Source of the DNA: an uncultured Acetobacteraceae bacterium
GTDB taxonomy: Bacteria; Pseudomonadota; Alphaproteobacteria; Acetobacterales; Acetobacteraceae
Length of the DNA: 32,666 bases
Assembly (NCBI GenBank): GCA_903900905.1
Contig: CAIUPC010000819.1
Location: forward strand, 1-32,666
Reading direction: 5' to 3'
In this document: positions 15,501 to 23,955 of the stretch, in pieces
How positions within the stretch are numbered: position 1 is the stretch's first letter
Layout: each line of letters begins with the position of its first letter
The notes under the pieces: generated by a model
The model's input: only the letters and a program-made list of their open reading frames with translations
Told to the model about the DNA's origin: nothing
Databases searched by the model: none
Position numbers and translations under genes: made by a program

Positions 15501-17171
15501 ATCACGCAGCTTAACCAGAACGGCAACAACGAAAGCACGCTGGCAACCGCCGTCGCCGGGGCCAATGCGTCGATGTTCTCCCGCCTGTACAAGCCCTCCG
15601 ACTTTATGATCCCGGGCCAGATGCCAGCGGTCGCGCCGGTGGCGGGGCCGGCAACCATTACCACGCTGTCTGGCGATACCATCGCCGCCACGATGACCGT
15701 GAACGGCCATGTCTGGACGGCGGACGCCAACAACGTGTTCCAGACCACCACCAACCTGCAAATGGAATGGCGCGGCTACTACCAGACCATGCTGGCCGGG
15801 CATGGTGACACGCTGACCGCCACGCAGCGGCTGGAGGGCAATGCCGAGGCGGTGTTCGAGAACACCGGCATCAACACCCAGTGGAATGGCGCGGCCAAGG
15901 AAGCCGCTTATCGCGCCGATGTGCAGCGCCAGATCGATGCCATGGCCGGCGCGATGCAGATCGACCAGACCAAATACGGCATCGATGCCAAGGCGCCATT
16001 GACCGAGCACAGCTACCTGCAGCTGGAGCACACCCTGCAATCCAACGTGGCGCTGCAGGAACTGGCTATCCAAGGGCATGGCGTGGTCAACCCGGGGGCG
16101 TTGCAATGGAAGGGCGCCTGGGGCGATTTCATCAGCGGCGCCGATTGGACCACGAATTATGTCGGCGGCGGGCTGGATAATGGCCGGGCCGCGCTGCCGT
16201 ATTTCTTCCAGGACCTGGTGCTGTCGGATGCGCCCTTTGCCTCCGTCTGGCAAAACGGCGCCTGGCAGCAGCTTGGGCTTAATGGCGACTTGACGTTCAC
16301 CGCGCTGCAATCGGCGGCAGCGTTGAATGATGCGATGTACCGGCGGGTGCTGGTCGCCTCCGACTTCAGCAAGACCGCGACCGATGTTGGCGCGGTGGTG
16401 CTGATCCCCGGTGCGCCGGCAGCCGGTGCGGCGTCGATTGCGTCCATCGTCGCGGGGACGGGGCAGATCGTGACCCTTGATGGCAGCCTGATTTCCAACA
16501 GCATGACGGTGAACGGGCATGTCTGGACGGCGGGCACGGATGGGCTGTTCCATACCACCACCAACCTCGAAACCGAGTGGAAGGCCTATTACGCGCAGAT
16601 GCTCGCCGGTTTCGGCGGGTCGTTGACCGCGATCCAGCGGGCCGAGGGCAATGCCGAGATCACCTTCGAAAGCACCGGTCTGACCAGCCTGACCGCCGCG
16701 CAGCAGAAGATCGACCGGGAGGATGTGCAGCGCCAGCTCGACGCCATGGCGGGGTCGATGCAGATCAACGCCGCGACGCTGGGGATCAATCCGCAGGCGG
16801 CTTTGGTGCAGGGTTCGTACCTCGCGCTGGAACGGACGCTGCAAAGCAACGCGGCGCTGGAGGAACTGGCGCTGCAGGGGCATGGGCTGAGCAGCCCGCC
16901 CTCGATCCGGTACCGCGGCTATGTGAACGACTTCGCCAATGCCAGTGGAAAAAACTATGTCGGGGGCGGGGTCAGCAGCGGACAGCGGGCGTTGCAGGTG
17001 TTCATGGGCGATAACATCCTGGGCGACACGCCCTTCGCGGTGATCTGGCGTAACGGTAAGCTGGTGCAGCTGAACCAGAATGGGGTGCCGGAGATGACGC
17101 TGGGCAATGCCCTCGCCGCGGCTGATGATACGATGTGGTACCGGGTGTATAAAGCGAGCGATTTCCACTGA
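12585..17171 (+). CDS. Large six-repeat protein of unknown family
   Basis: 1528-aa ORF made of six ~235-271-aa repeats sharing HxWTADANGxFxTTTxL, EWxxYYxxMLAG, QRLEGNAEAVFENTGL, ELAxQGHGLNxPP, YNGYTNDFQNNVDxxTLYVGGG, QNGxLxQLNQN, SDF. Confidence 0.95.
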   Translation: MTDTSLFDATRAIPTLFGGSISGVITTTTHQWTADANGLFHTTTDIQAEWRSYYSTMLAGDAATLTFIQRLEGNAEALFENTGLAKLGVSDQARDREDVQREYDAIGAAMTQLGLDGKAPLTTAGYLAIEHTIESSASLNELATQGHGLNGAPLPKYNGYTNDFQNNVDQTTLFVGGGLNNNQKAIADFFDDSVLSHLPFPTIAINGQLVQLNQNAANEDPLSQAVGAVNDSGAVRIYTAADFSQTPGTASSTPTLAPATPAAPAAAGTITTLWGATISASLSLNGHTWTADANGTFQTTADLVTEWKGYYQTMLAGNGASLTAIQHLEGNAEAVFENTGLKNLTVAQQAIDRADAQREFDAIYGAMQSIGLGGHTALTTQTYLALEHAMQNSPALEELAVQGHGLNSPPSVRYRGYTNDFQNNVDNRTLFIGAGLNAGERAIADLFDDSIMSHLPYPTVAQNGELVQLNQNGANESTLVAAVDALNATWFTAVYTKSDFNVPGSGVPGGAELTPSNIATFFGDQIANTMSAGAHVWTIGTDGKFHTTTDLVAEWKADYQIMLAGNGASLTAIQRLEGNAEAVFENTSLNTINATKAQAFREDAQREFDAMAVEMARLGLGSQLLTAQDYLHISQGLRSDAALEELAMQGHGLNSPPSPKYNGYTNDFQNNSDNTTFYVGGGLDSGEHAVAAFFDDVVLSHLPFPTVAQNGHLEQLNQNANSEDLLAVTVPATNDAMFRRVYVAADFSKVATTVGPEVYVTQAMGAATPPASPVPGVGQMLSMTGDVVPTTIVAGNHTWVADANGRYQTSTDLTLEWYNSYQAALAGGPLTEMQRLQANAEVVFENTGLSKISEGQQAIDRADAQREFDAVASVMTSLGLGTAPLTNATYLQIGHVLQGNAALQELAIQGHGVNNPQAVRYNGYTNDFQNNVDQHTLYVGGGTDTGERAIADLFDDSIMTHLPFAVVASNGEITQLNQNGNNESTLATAVAGANASMFSRLYKPSDFMIPGQMPAVAPVAGPATITTLSGDTIAATMTVNGHVWTADANNVFQTTTNLQMEWRGYYQTMLAGHGDTLTATQRLEGNAEAVFENTGINTQWNGAAKEAAYRADVQRQIDAMAGAMQIDQTKYGIDAKAPLTEHSYLQLEHTLQSNVALQELAIQGHGVVNPGALQWKGAWGDFISGADWTTNYVGGGLDNGRAALPYFFQDLVLSDAPFASVWQNGAWQQLGLNGDLTFTALQSAAALNDAMYRRVLVASDFSKTATDVGAVVLIPGAPAAGAASIASIVAGTGQIVTLDGSLISNSMTVNGHVWTAGTDGLFHTTTNLETEWKAYYAQMLAGFGGSLTAIQRAEGNAEITFESTGLTSLTAAQQKIDREDVQRQLDAMAGSMQINAATLGINPQAALVQGSYLALERTLQSNAALEELALQGHGLSSPPSIRYRGYVNDFANASGKNYVGGGVSSGQRALQVFMGDNILGDTPFAVIWRNGKLVQLNQNGVPEMTLGNALAAADDTMWYRVYKASDFH
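12615..17168 (+). repeat. Six tandem coding repeats: 12615-13385, 13386-14129, 14130-14912, 14913-15650, 15651-16463, 16464-17168
   Basis: Manual alignment of the 1528-aa translation; boundaries approximate, placed at the [A/V/S]xIxTLxGDxI start motif. Confidence 0.85.
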
Positions 17172-17296
17172 GGATAGGGCGGGGGAGGGGCGTCGATGAT
17201 GATCGGCCCCGATCACACAGACAAAGGCAGAGGGACCGTTGACACCACCCCCCGCCTCCCCTACCCCCGCGCCCTCCCTTTCGGACCCCCTTGCCC

Positions 17297-18223
17297 ATGT
17301 CCCGCCGTAAACCAAAAGGTCTCCCGCTCGACGGGTGGCTGATCATCGATAAGCCGCCCGGCATGACCAGCACCGATGTGGTCAACCGGGTGAAGCGCAT
17401 TTTCGACGCGCAGAAAGCCGGCCATGGCGGGACGCTCGACCCCCTCGCCACCGGGGTGCTGCCGATTGCGTTCGGGGCGGCCACGAAAACCGTGCCTTAT
17501 GTGATGGATGGCACGAAGCTCTATCGCTTCACCCTGAAGCTGGGCGAGCAGCGCGACACCGACGACGCCGACGGCCAGGTCATCGCCACATCCGACGTGC
17601 GCCCGACCGACGACCAGCTGCGCGCCGCGCTGCCGGCGTTTATCGGTGACATCATGCAGGTGCCGCCCATCTTCTCCGCCATCAAGGTGGCCGGCGAACG
17701 TGCCTATGACATGGCGCGCGAAGGCCGTGCCCCGGTGCTCGAACCGCGTCCGGCCCGGGTCGACCGGTTTGAGCTGGTGGAACGCACCGACGAAGACACC
17801 GCGGTGTTCGAAGTCGCCTCCGGCAAGGGCGTCTATATGCGCAGCCTGGCGCGCGATCTGGCGCAGGCCTGCGGCACTGTCGGCCACATCGCCGTCCTGC
17901 GCCGGCTGCGGGTCGGCCCCTTCCTGGAGGCGGCCTCGATTCCGCTGGACAAACTGCGCGGGGCAGAGGATACCGCGCCAGCTTCCCCGGACCTTCTGCT
18001 TCCGGTCGCGACCGCGCTGGCCGACATCCCGGCGCTGGCCCTGACGGAATCTGAGGCCGCCGACCTCCGGCATGGCCAGGCGATTAGCCTGGTGACGCTG
18101 ATGGGACGGATTCCTGGTAACGCCGATCCCAGCGGGGGATTGGTCCGTGCCATGGCGGGGGGCCGCGTGATCGGGTTGGCCCGTCTTGAAGACGGCCTGA
18201 TGAAGCCCGAACGGGTGCTGTAA
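17297..18223 (+). CDS. truB: tRNA pseudouridine(55) synthase TruB
   Basis: GWLIIDKPPGMTSTDVVNRVKRIF, KAGHGGTLDPLATGVLPIAFG. Confidence 0.97.
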   Translation: MSRRKPKGLPLDGWLIIDKPPGMTSTDVVNRVKRIFDAQKAGHGGTLDPLATGVLPIAFGAATKTVPYVMDGTKLYRFTLKLGEQRDTDDADGQVIATSDVRPTDDQLRAALPAFIGDIMQVPPIFSAIKVAGERAYDMAREGRAPVLEPRPARVDRFELVERTDEDTAVFEVASGKGVYMRSLARDLAQACGTVGHIAVLRRLRVGPFLEAASIPLDKLRGAEDTAPASPDLLLPVATALADIPALALTESEAADLRHGQAISLVTLMGRIPGNADPSGGLVRAMAGGRVIGLARLEDGLMKPERVL

Positions 18224-18271
18224 CGCACCTTATCCCGCGTTCCTTCCACCCCCTTTAACGGAGATCATCCG

Positions 18272-18541
18272 ATGTCGATCACGGCGGAGCGCCGCACGGC
18301 GCTTATTGGCGACTACAAGACCAACGAAACCGATACCGGTAGCCCGGAAGTGCAGGTTGCCCTGCTGACCGAGCGTATCGTGAACCTCACCGAGCATCTG
18401 AAGACGCACGCGAAGGATTTCCATTCGCGCCGCGGGCTGCTGATGCTCGTCGGCCGCCGCCGGCGGCTGCTCGACTATGTGAAGCGGAAAAACCAAGCCC
18501 GCTATGAAGGCCTGATCGGCCGCCTCGGCCTGCGCCGCTAA
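18272..18541 (+). CDS. rpsO: 30S ribosomal protein S15
   Basis: 89 aa; [53 protein letters not shown]. Confidence 0.98.
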   Translation: MSITAERRTALIGDYKTNETDTGSPEVQVALLTERIVNLTEHLKTHAKDFHSRRGLLMLVGRRRRLLDYVKRKNQARYEGLIGRLGLRR

Positions 18542-18557
18542 AGCCTGATCAGATACG

Positions 18558-18705
18558 ACCCCCGGGCCGCCTTGGTCCGGGGTAACGCCGCGAGACCACG
18601 GCGGAACGACAGACCAGCCGAACCGGCACGCCCCTGAAGGAGCGGGAACCGCGACGGCGTTTCCGGCCACATGGCATGTGGCCGCGCAGAGACCCCAAAT
18701 GGGGT
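18558..18705 (+). promoter_or_regulatory. rpsO-pnp intercistronic region with three hairpins
   Basis: accccc-gggcc/ggtccggggt at 18558-18582; cggccacat/atgtggccg at 18664-18684; acccc-aaat-ggggt at about 18692-18705. Confidence 0.55.
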
Positions 18706-18816
18706 GCGCGGCCCGTCATTCCTGGTGACCCGAGACGCCGCCTCCCGTCCGACCCAGGGATTGGTGGTTTGACCGGCATGCCGTCCGCCTGTTCGCGCAT
18801 CCATAAGGACGCATGC

Positions 18817-21030
18817 ATGTTCAATTACTTCCGCAAGGAACTCGACTGGGGCGGGCGCAAGCTCGTGCTCGAAACCGGCAAGATCGCCCGTCAGGCCGAC
18901 GGTGCCGTCATGGTCTCCTACGGGGAGACCATTGTCCTCTGCACCGCCGTTGGCGTGAAGACCGCCAAGCCGGGCCAGGATTTCTTCCCGCTGACCGTCA
19001 ACTACCAGGAAAAGGCCTTCGCGGCCGGCAAAATCCCCGGTGGCTTCTTCAAGCGTGAAGGCCGCCCGAGCGAGGCCGAAGTGCTGAAAAGCCGCCTCAT
19101 CGACCGCCCGATCCGCCCGCTGTTCCCGGAGGGCTTCCGCAATGAAGTCCAGATCGTCGCCACCGTCCTGTCGCACGACATGGAAAACGACCCCGATGTC
19201 GTCGCCATGATCGGCTGCTCGGCCGCGCTGACGCTGTCTGGCATCCCCTTCTTCGGCCCCGTCGCCGCCGCGCGCGTTGGCTACAAGAACGGCGAATATG
19301 TCCTGAATCCGACCATCGCCGAGACCAAGGAAAGCGCCCTCGAACTCGTGCTCGCCGGCACCAGCGAAGGCGTTCTGATGGTCGAGTCCGAAGCCGCTGA
19401 GCTGTCGGAAGAGATCATGCTCGGCGCCGTGAGCTTCGGCCACGCCGCGTTCCAGCCGGTCATCCAGGCGATCATCGAACTGGCCGAACACGCCGCCAAA
19501 GAGCCCTGGGCGCTGACGGAAAAGTCGGAAGCCGAACTGGCCCTGAAAGCCCGCGCCGACGCCGTTGGCCGTGCGTCCATCGCCGAAGCCTATCAGGAGC
19601 GGGTCAAGCAGGTCCGTTACGAGAAAGTCGGCGCCGCGAAGAAGGCCGCGACGGCCGCTCTGGCCGCCGAAGGCCTCGATGTCACCAAGGCGGGTGCGAT
19701 CCTGCACGACCTGGAAGCCGACATCGTCCGCAACGCCATCCTGGACACCGGCATCCGCATCGACGGCCGCGACACCCGCACCGTGCGCCCGATCATCGCC
19801 GAAGTCGGCATCCTGCCGCGCGCCCATGGTTCGTCGCTGTTCACCCGTGGGGAGACGCAGGCGTTCTGCGTGGCGACCCTCGGCACCGGCCAGGATGAGC
19901 AGGTGATCGACGCGCTGGAGGGTGAATACCGCTCCAACTTCATGCTGCACTACAACTTCCCCCCGTACTCCGTGGGTGAAGCCGGCCGCATGGGCTCCCC
20001 GGGCCGTCGCGAAATTGGCCATGGCAAGCTGGCCTGGCGCGCCATCCACCCGCTGCTGCCGGAGAAGGACAAATTCCCGTACACCCTGCGCGTGGTGTCC
20101 GAGATCACGGAATCCAACGGCTCCTCCTCCATGGCGACCGTCTGCGGTTCGTCTCTGGCGCTGATGGATGCCGGTGTTCCTTTGAAGCGGCCGGTGGCGG
20201 GCATCGCCATGGGCCTGATCAAGGAAGACAAGGGCTTCGCCGTGCTGTCCGACATCCTCGGCGACGAGGATCACCTCGGCGACATGGACTTCAAGGTGGC
20301 CGGAACCGAAGCGGGCGTGACCAGCCTGCAGATGGACATCAAGATCACGTCCATCACTTTCGACATCATGAAGACCGCGCTGGAGCAGGCCAAGGACGGC
20401 CGTTTGCACATCCTGGGCGAGATGGCCAAGGCGCTGACCGGCGCCCGTGGTGAAGTCGCGACCACCGCGCCGCGCATCACCGTCATCAACGTGCCGAAGG
20501 AGAAGATCCGCGAAATCATCGGCACCGGCGGCAAGGTGATCCGCGAGATCGTCGAAGCCACCAAGTGCAAGATCGACATCAACGACGATGGCACCATCAA
20601 GATCGCCGCCACCGACACCGAACAGGCGCAGAAGGCGATCGACTGGATCCGTGGCATTGTCGCGGAACCCGAGATCGGCGTGATCTACACCGGCAAGGTC
20701 GTGAAAACGGCTGAGTTCGGCGCGTTCGTGAACTTCCTTGGCTCCAAGGACGGGCTGGTTCACATCAGCGAGTTGCAGCAGGGCCGCGTGAACAAGACCA
20801 CCGACGTCGTCAAGGACGGCGACCAGGTCAAGGTCAAGGTCATCGGCTTCGACGATCGCGGCAAGGTGAAGCTGTCGATGCGGGTTGTAGATCAGGCCAC
20901 GGGTGCCGATATCACGGAGACGGTTGGCGCCAAGCCGGCCCGCGGTGAAGGTGGTGATCGCCCGGAACGGGGTGATCGTCCGGAACGTGCGCCTCGCCGC
21001 GAATACCGGGAACGGTCCGATCAGGGCTAA
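18817..21030 (+). CDS. pnp: Polyribonucleotide nucleotidyltransferase
   Basis: [35 protein letters not shown] and S1 domains at the C-terminus; start placed at 18817, not 18676. Confidence 0.97.
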   Translation: MFNYFRKELDWGGRKLVLETGKIARQADGAVMVSYGETIVLCTAVGVKTAKPGQDFFPLTVNYQEKAFAAGKIPGGFFKREGRPSEAEVLKSRLIDRPIRPLFPEGFRNEVQIVATVLSHDMENDPDVVAMIGCSAALTLSGIPFFGPVAAARVGYKNGEYVLNPTIAETKESALELVLAGTSEGVLMVESEAAELSEEIMLGAVSFGHAAFQPVIQAIIELAEHAAKEPWALTEKSEAELALKARADAVGRASIAEAYQERVKQVRYEKVGAAKKAATAALAAEGLDVTKAGAILHDLEADIVRNAILDTGIRIDGRDTRTVRPIIAEVGILPRAHGSSLFTRGETQAFCVATLGTGQDEQVIDALEGEYRSNFMLHYNFPPYSVGEAGRMGSPGRREIGHGKLAWRAIHPLLPEKDKFPYTLRVVSEITESNGSSSMATVCGSSLALMDAGVPLKRPVAGIAMGLIKEDKGFAVLSDILGDEDHLGDMDFKVAGTEAGVTSLQMDIKITSITFDIMKTALEQAKDGRLHILGEMAKALTGARGEVATTAPRITVINVPKEKIREIIGTGGKVIREIVEATKCKIDINDDGTIKIAATDTEQAQKAIDWIRGIVAEPEIGVIYTGKVVKTAEFGAFVNFLGSKDGLVHISELQQGRVNKTTDVVKDGDQVKVKVIGFDDRGKVKLSMRVVDQATGADITETVGAKPARGEGGDRPERGDRPERAPRREYRERSDQG

Positions 21031-21053
21031 GCGACCCCTTTTTAGGGTCTGAC

Positions 21054-21119
21054 ACACCGCGGCGCCTGTCACACGGATGCAAAAACCCTTGCATCCCGTG
21101 ACAGGCGCCGTATCGGTGT
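21054..21119. terminator. Very strong long hairpin downstream of pnp
   Basis: ggcgcctgtcac...gtgacaggcgcc (12 bp), inner ggatgcaa/ttgcatcc (8 bp), outer acaccg/cggtgt. Confidence 0.7.
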
Positions 21120-21164
21120 TTCGTCAATGATGCCAGGCGGTGACCTGGCAAGGGATTCGGGTCG

Positions 21165-22577
21165 ATGCAAACGATCAATGCGATCAGAATGGGTGGCGCC
21201 GAGGTTCTTCCCCTCGTTGAGGGCGGGAAGGGCGTGGCTATCTCCAACGGCATTACCGCCGGCCATTGGGCCGCGGCGGGCGGCGTTGGTACGTTCAGCG
21301 GCGTGAACCCGGACAGCTACGACGCCGATGGCCGCATCATCCCCCAGATCTACCACAGCCGCACCCGGCGGGAGCGGCATGAGGAACTGATCGACTACGC
21401 GATCAAGGGCGCGCTGACGCAGGCCCGCCGCGCGCATGACATCACCGGCGGCAAAGGTCGTATCCACGTCAATATCCTGTGGGAGATGGGCGGCGCCGAA
21501 CGCATCATCGACGCTGTGCTGGAACAGGCCCAGGGCCTGATCCACGGCATCACCTGCGGCGCCGGCATGCCCTACCGCCTGTCGGATATCGCGGCCAAAT
21601 TTAACGTCCACTATTACCCCATCATCTCCTCCGCGCGGGCGTTCAACGCGCTGTGGCGTCGCGCCTATTCCAAGACGCCGGAACTGCTGGGCGGCGTGGT
21701 CTATGAAGACCCCTGGTTGGCCGGCGGCCATAATGGCCTGTCCAACAGTGAAGACCCCAATAAGCCGGAAGATCCGTTCCCCCGCGTGCTGGCGCTGCGC
21801 AAGCAGATGGCCGCCTATGGGCTGCACGACACCCCGATCATCATGGCCGGTGGCGTCTGGTGGCTCGAAGAGTGGAAAGACTGGATCGGCAATCCCGATC
21901 TTGGCCCTATCGCGTTCCAGTTCGGTACCCGGCCGCTGCTGACCCAGGAAAGCCCCATCGGCTCCGCCTGGAAGCAACGCCTGCTGACGCTGAAAGAGGG
22001 GGACGTGTTCCTCAATCGCTTCAGCCCGACCGGGTTCTATTCCAGCGCGGTGAACAACGATTTCATCCAGGAACTGCGCGCCCGCTCTGATCGGCAGATC
22101 GCCTATTCGACGGAAGCGATGGGCGAGCACACCGCCGAATACGGCGTCGGCCCACGCCGGCGCATCGTCTATGTTGCCCCGGCGGATCGTGAACGCGCTT
22201 TGAGCTATGAGGCGCAGGGTTTCACCGACACGCTGCGCACCCCCGACTCGACGCTGATCTTCGCGACCCCGGAAAAAGCGCAGGAGATCCTCAAGGATCA
22301 GGCCGACTGCATGGGATGCCTGAGCACCTGCCGCTTCTCCAACTGGTCGCAGCACGAGGCCGATTTCAGCACCGGCAAACGCGCCGATCCGCGGAGCTTC
22401 TGCATCCAGAAGGCGCTGCAAAGCGCGGTGCATGAGGGCGATGACCCCGCCCGCCTGGAGCAGAGCCTGGTGTTCAGCGGCCACAACGCGTTCCGCTTTG
22501 GGCAGGATCCGTTCTATTCCAACGGGTTCATCCCGACGGTGAAGCAACTGGTCGAACGTATCGTCACCGGGCGCTGA
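21165..22577 (+). CDS. Nitronate monooxygenase / 2-nitropropane dioxygenase-like flavoprotein with C-terminal Cys cluster
   Basis: GVGTFSGVNPD, GITCGAGMPYRLSDIA, PIIMAGGVWWLEEWKDW, QFGTRPLLTQES; CMGCLSTC near the C-terminus. Confidence 0.75.
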   Translation: MQTINAIRMGGAEVLPLVEGGKGVAISNGITAGHWAAAGGVGTFSGVNPDSYDADGRIIPQIYHSRTRRERHEELIDYAIKGALTQARRAHDITGGKGRIHVNILWEMGGAERIIDAVLEQAQGLIHGITCGAGMPYRLSDIAAKFNVHYYPIISSARAFNALWRRAYSKTPELLGGVVYEDPWLAGGHNGLSNSEDPNKPEDPFPRVLALRKQMAAYGLHDTPIIMAGGVWWLEEWKDWIGNPDLGPIAFQFGTRPLLTQESPIGSAWKQRLLTLKEGDVFLNRFSPTGFYSSAVNNDFIQELRARSDRQIAYSTEAMGEHTAEYGVGPRRRIVYVAPADRERALSYEAQGFTDTLRTPDSTLIFATPEKAQEILKDQADCMGCLSTCRFSNWSQHEADFSTGKRADPRSFCIQKALQSAVHEGDDPARLEQSLVFSGHNAFRFGQDPFYSNGFIPTVKQLVERIVTGR

Positions 22578-22584
22578 GCGGCCG

Positions 22585-23328
22585 ATGCGCCTGCTGCTCA
22601 TCAATCCGAATACGACGGAGCCGATGACGCAGTCGATGGCGGCGGAAGCCGCGCGCTTCGCCTCCGCTGGGACTGAGATCACTGCCGTGACGGCGGGCTT
22701 CGGCCCGCAATATATCGCCAACCGCGTGGAAGCCGCGATCGCCGGCCATGCGGTGCTGGAGGCTTTGGCGACCCACGCTGATGGCCATGATGCCGCCATC
22801 GTCGCCGCGTTTGGTGATCCGGGTCTGGCGGCAGCGCGGGAGCTGGCCAGCATCCCCGTGGTTGGCATTGCGGAATCCGCCATGCTGACCGCCTGGATGC
22901 TGGGGCGGCGGTATTCGATCGTTTGCCTGACCTCCCGCCTGCGCACCTGGTATCAAGAATGTGCGCGGGAGCATGGGTTGGACGGCCGCCTGGCCAGCGT
23001 GCGGGCGTTGGATGTGCCGATCCCGGATATTACCCAGGCCAAGGATCAATTCCGCGCGGCGCTGATGACCGAGTGCATGCGCGCCATCGATGATGATGAA
23101 GCCGAGGTCATTATCTTCGGTGGCGGCCCTCTGGCAGGGCTGGCGCGGGAAGCCGCAGGCGATATTCCGGTCCCGACTTTGGATGGGGTCAGCTGCGCGG
23201 TACGGATGGCAGAGGCGCTGGTGGCGCTGAATCCGCGGAAGGCGACCCGGGGCAGCTTTGCCCGCCCGGGTCCGAAGCCGGCGAAGGGTCTTTCGCCGGC
23301 GTTGATGCGGTTTTTCGACGGCTCATAA
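22585..23328 (+). CDS. Aspartate/glutamate (hydantoin) racemase family protein
   Basis: LLLINPNTTEPMTQSM, VAAFGDPGLAAARELASIPVVGIAESAM, IIFGGGPLAGLA, VPTLDGVSCAVRMAEAL. Confidence 0.85.
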   Translation: MRLLLINPNTTEPMTQSMAAEAARFASAGTEITAVTAGFGPQYIANRVEAAIAGHAVLEALATHADGHDAAIVAAFGDPGLAAARELASIPVVGIAESAMLTAWMLGRRYSIVCLTSRLRTWYQECAREHGLDGRLASVRALDVPIPDITQAKDQFRAALMTECMRAIDDDEAEVIIFGGGPLAGLAREAAGDIPVPTLDGVSCAVRMAEALVALNPRKATRGSFARPGPKPAKGLSPALMRFFDGS

Positions 23329-23349
23329 AGCCGCGCGGCCAGGTCAGCG

Positions 23350-23955
23350 TCAGACCTTTAAAGATCTCGGTGCGTATCGAGGGTCGGGGAAATCCGTCAC
23401 CGTCACTTCGCCCGTTTCGGTCTCCAGCACCGCGCAGCTTAATTGCCGACCGTTATTGGAATCGCGGGCGTCACCTGCAGAACCCGGATTGACGACGGTG
23501 ACCTTACCGAATCGCTTCACGACCTGAGCGTGCGTATGACCATACATGACGAAATCCGCATCTGCCTCACCAAACCGTTCCAGGTTCGCGCTATGTGGGT
23601 AAACATAGGTTCCGCGGGGCTCCCAGGGCGTGGAGTGTACCATCAAAATCCGGCAGCGGCCGAATTCGACCGTGCGGCGATGTGGCTGGTCTGCCAGCCA
23701 TTGTAATAGATCCGGATCGATGCCGGGACGGTCGCGGGCCCGGCGGCCAGCTTCGGACAGGAACACTTCCTCATGATTGCCCTGGATAACATGCGCTTTG
23801 CGCGCCCGCAGCAAAGCCACGACATCATTGTTGAATTGGTATTCGAAAATCGAATCGCCAAGGCACAACAGCTCATCGATATCGCCCATGGCGTCGAGTG
23901 CCAGACTGAGGCCCTGAAGATTACAATGCAAATCAGATACGATCCCAATCCTCAC
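23350..23955 (-). CDS. Metallophosphoesterase (YfcE/MJ0936-like)
   Basis: MRIGIVSDLHCNLQGLSLAL, LCLGDSI, VIQGNHEEVF, YGHTHAQV, VNPGSAGDARD. Confidence 0.9.
   Translation of the reverse strand: MRIGIVSDLHCNLQGLSLALDAMGDIDELLCLGDSIFEYQFNNDVVALLRARKAHVIQGNHEEVFLSEAGRRARDRPGIDPDLLQWLADQPHRRTVEFGRCRILMVHSTPWEPRGTYVYPHSANLERFGEADADFVMYGHTHAQVVKRFGKVTVVNPGSAGDARDSNNGRQLSCAVLETETGEVTVTDFPDPRYAPRSLKV

Noticed and set aside
12615-17168. CRISPR-like or DNA satellite interpretation of the repeats
   Set aside because: Repeat units are ~740-810 nt, protein-coding, in one frame and diverged at nucleotide level; not a CRISPR array.
17172-17290. G-rich/C-rich tracts (gggcgggggagggg; ccccccgcctcccctaccccc) as a G-quadruplex regulator
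   Set aside because: Suggestive but common in high-GC spacers; no supporting conservation visible, so not promoted.
14679-17315. 878-aa minus-strand ORF
   Set aside because: Antisense to the six-repeat gene; composition (His/Arg/Gly rich) and apparent repeats mirror the plus-strand repeats. High-GC shadow ORF.
18538-21072. 844-aa minus-strand ORF
   Set aside because: Fully antisense to pnp; low-complexity shadow ORF with no family motifs.
21069-22946. 625-aa minus-strand ORF
   Set aside because: Antisense to the flavoprotein and racemase genes; no coherent domain signatures.
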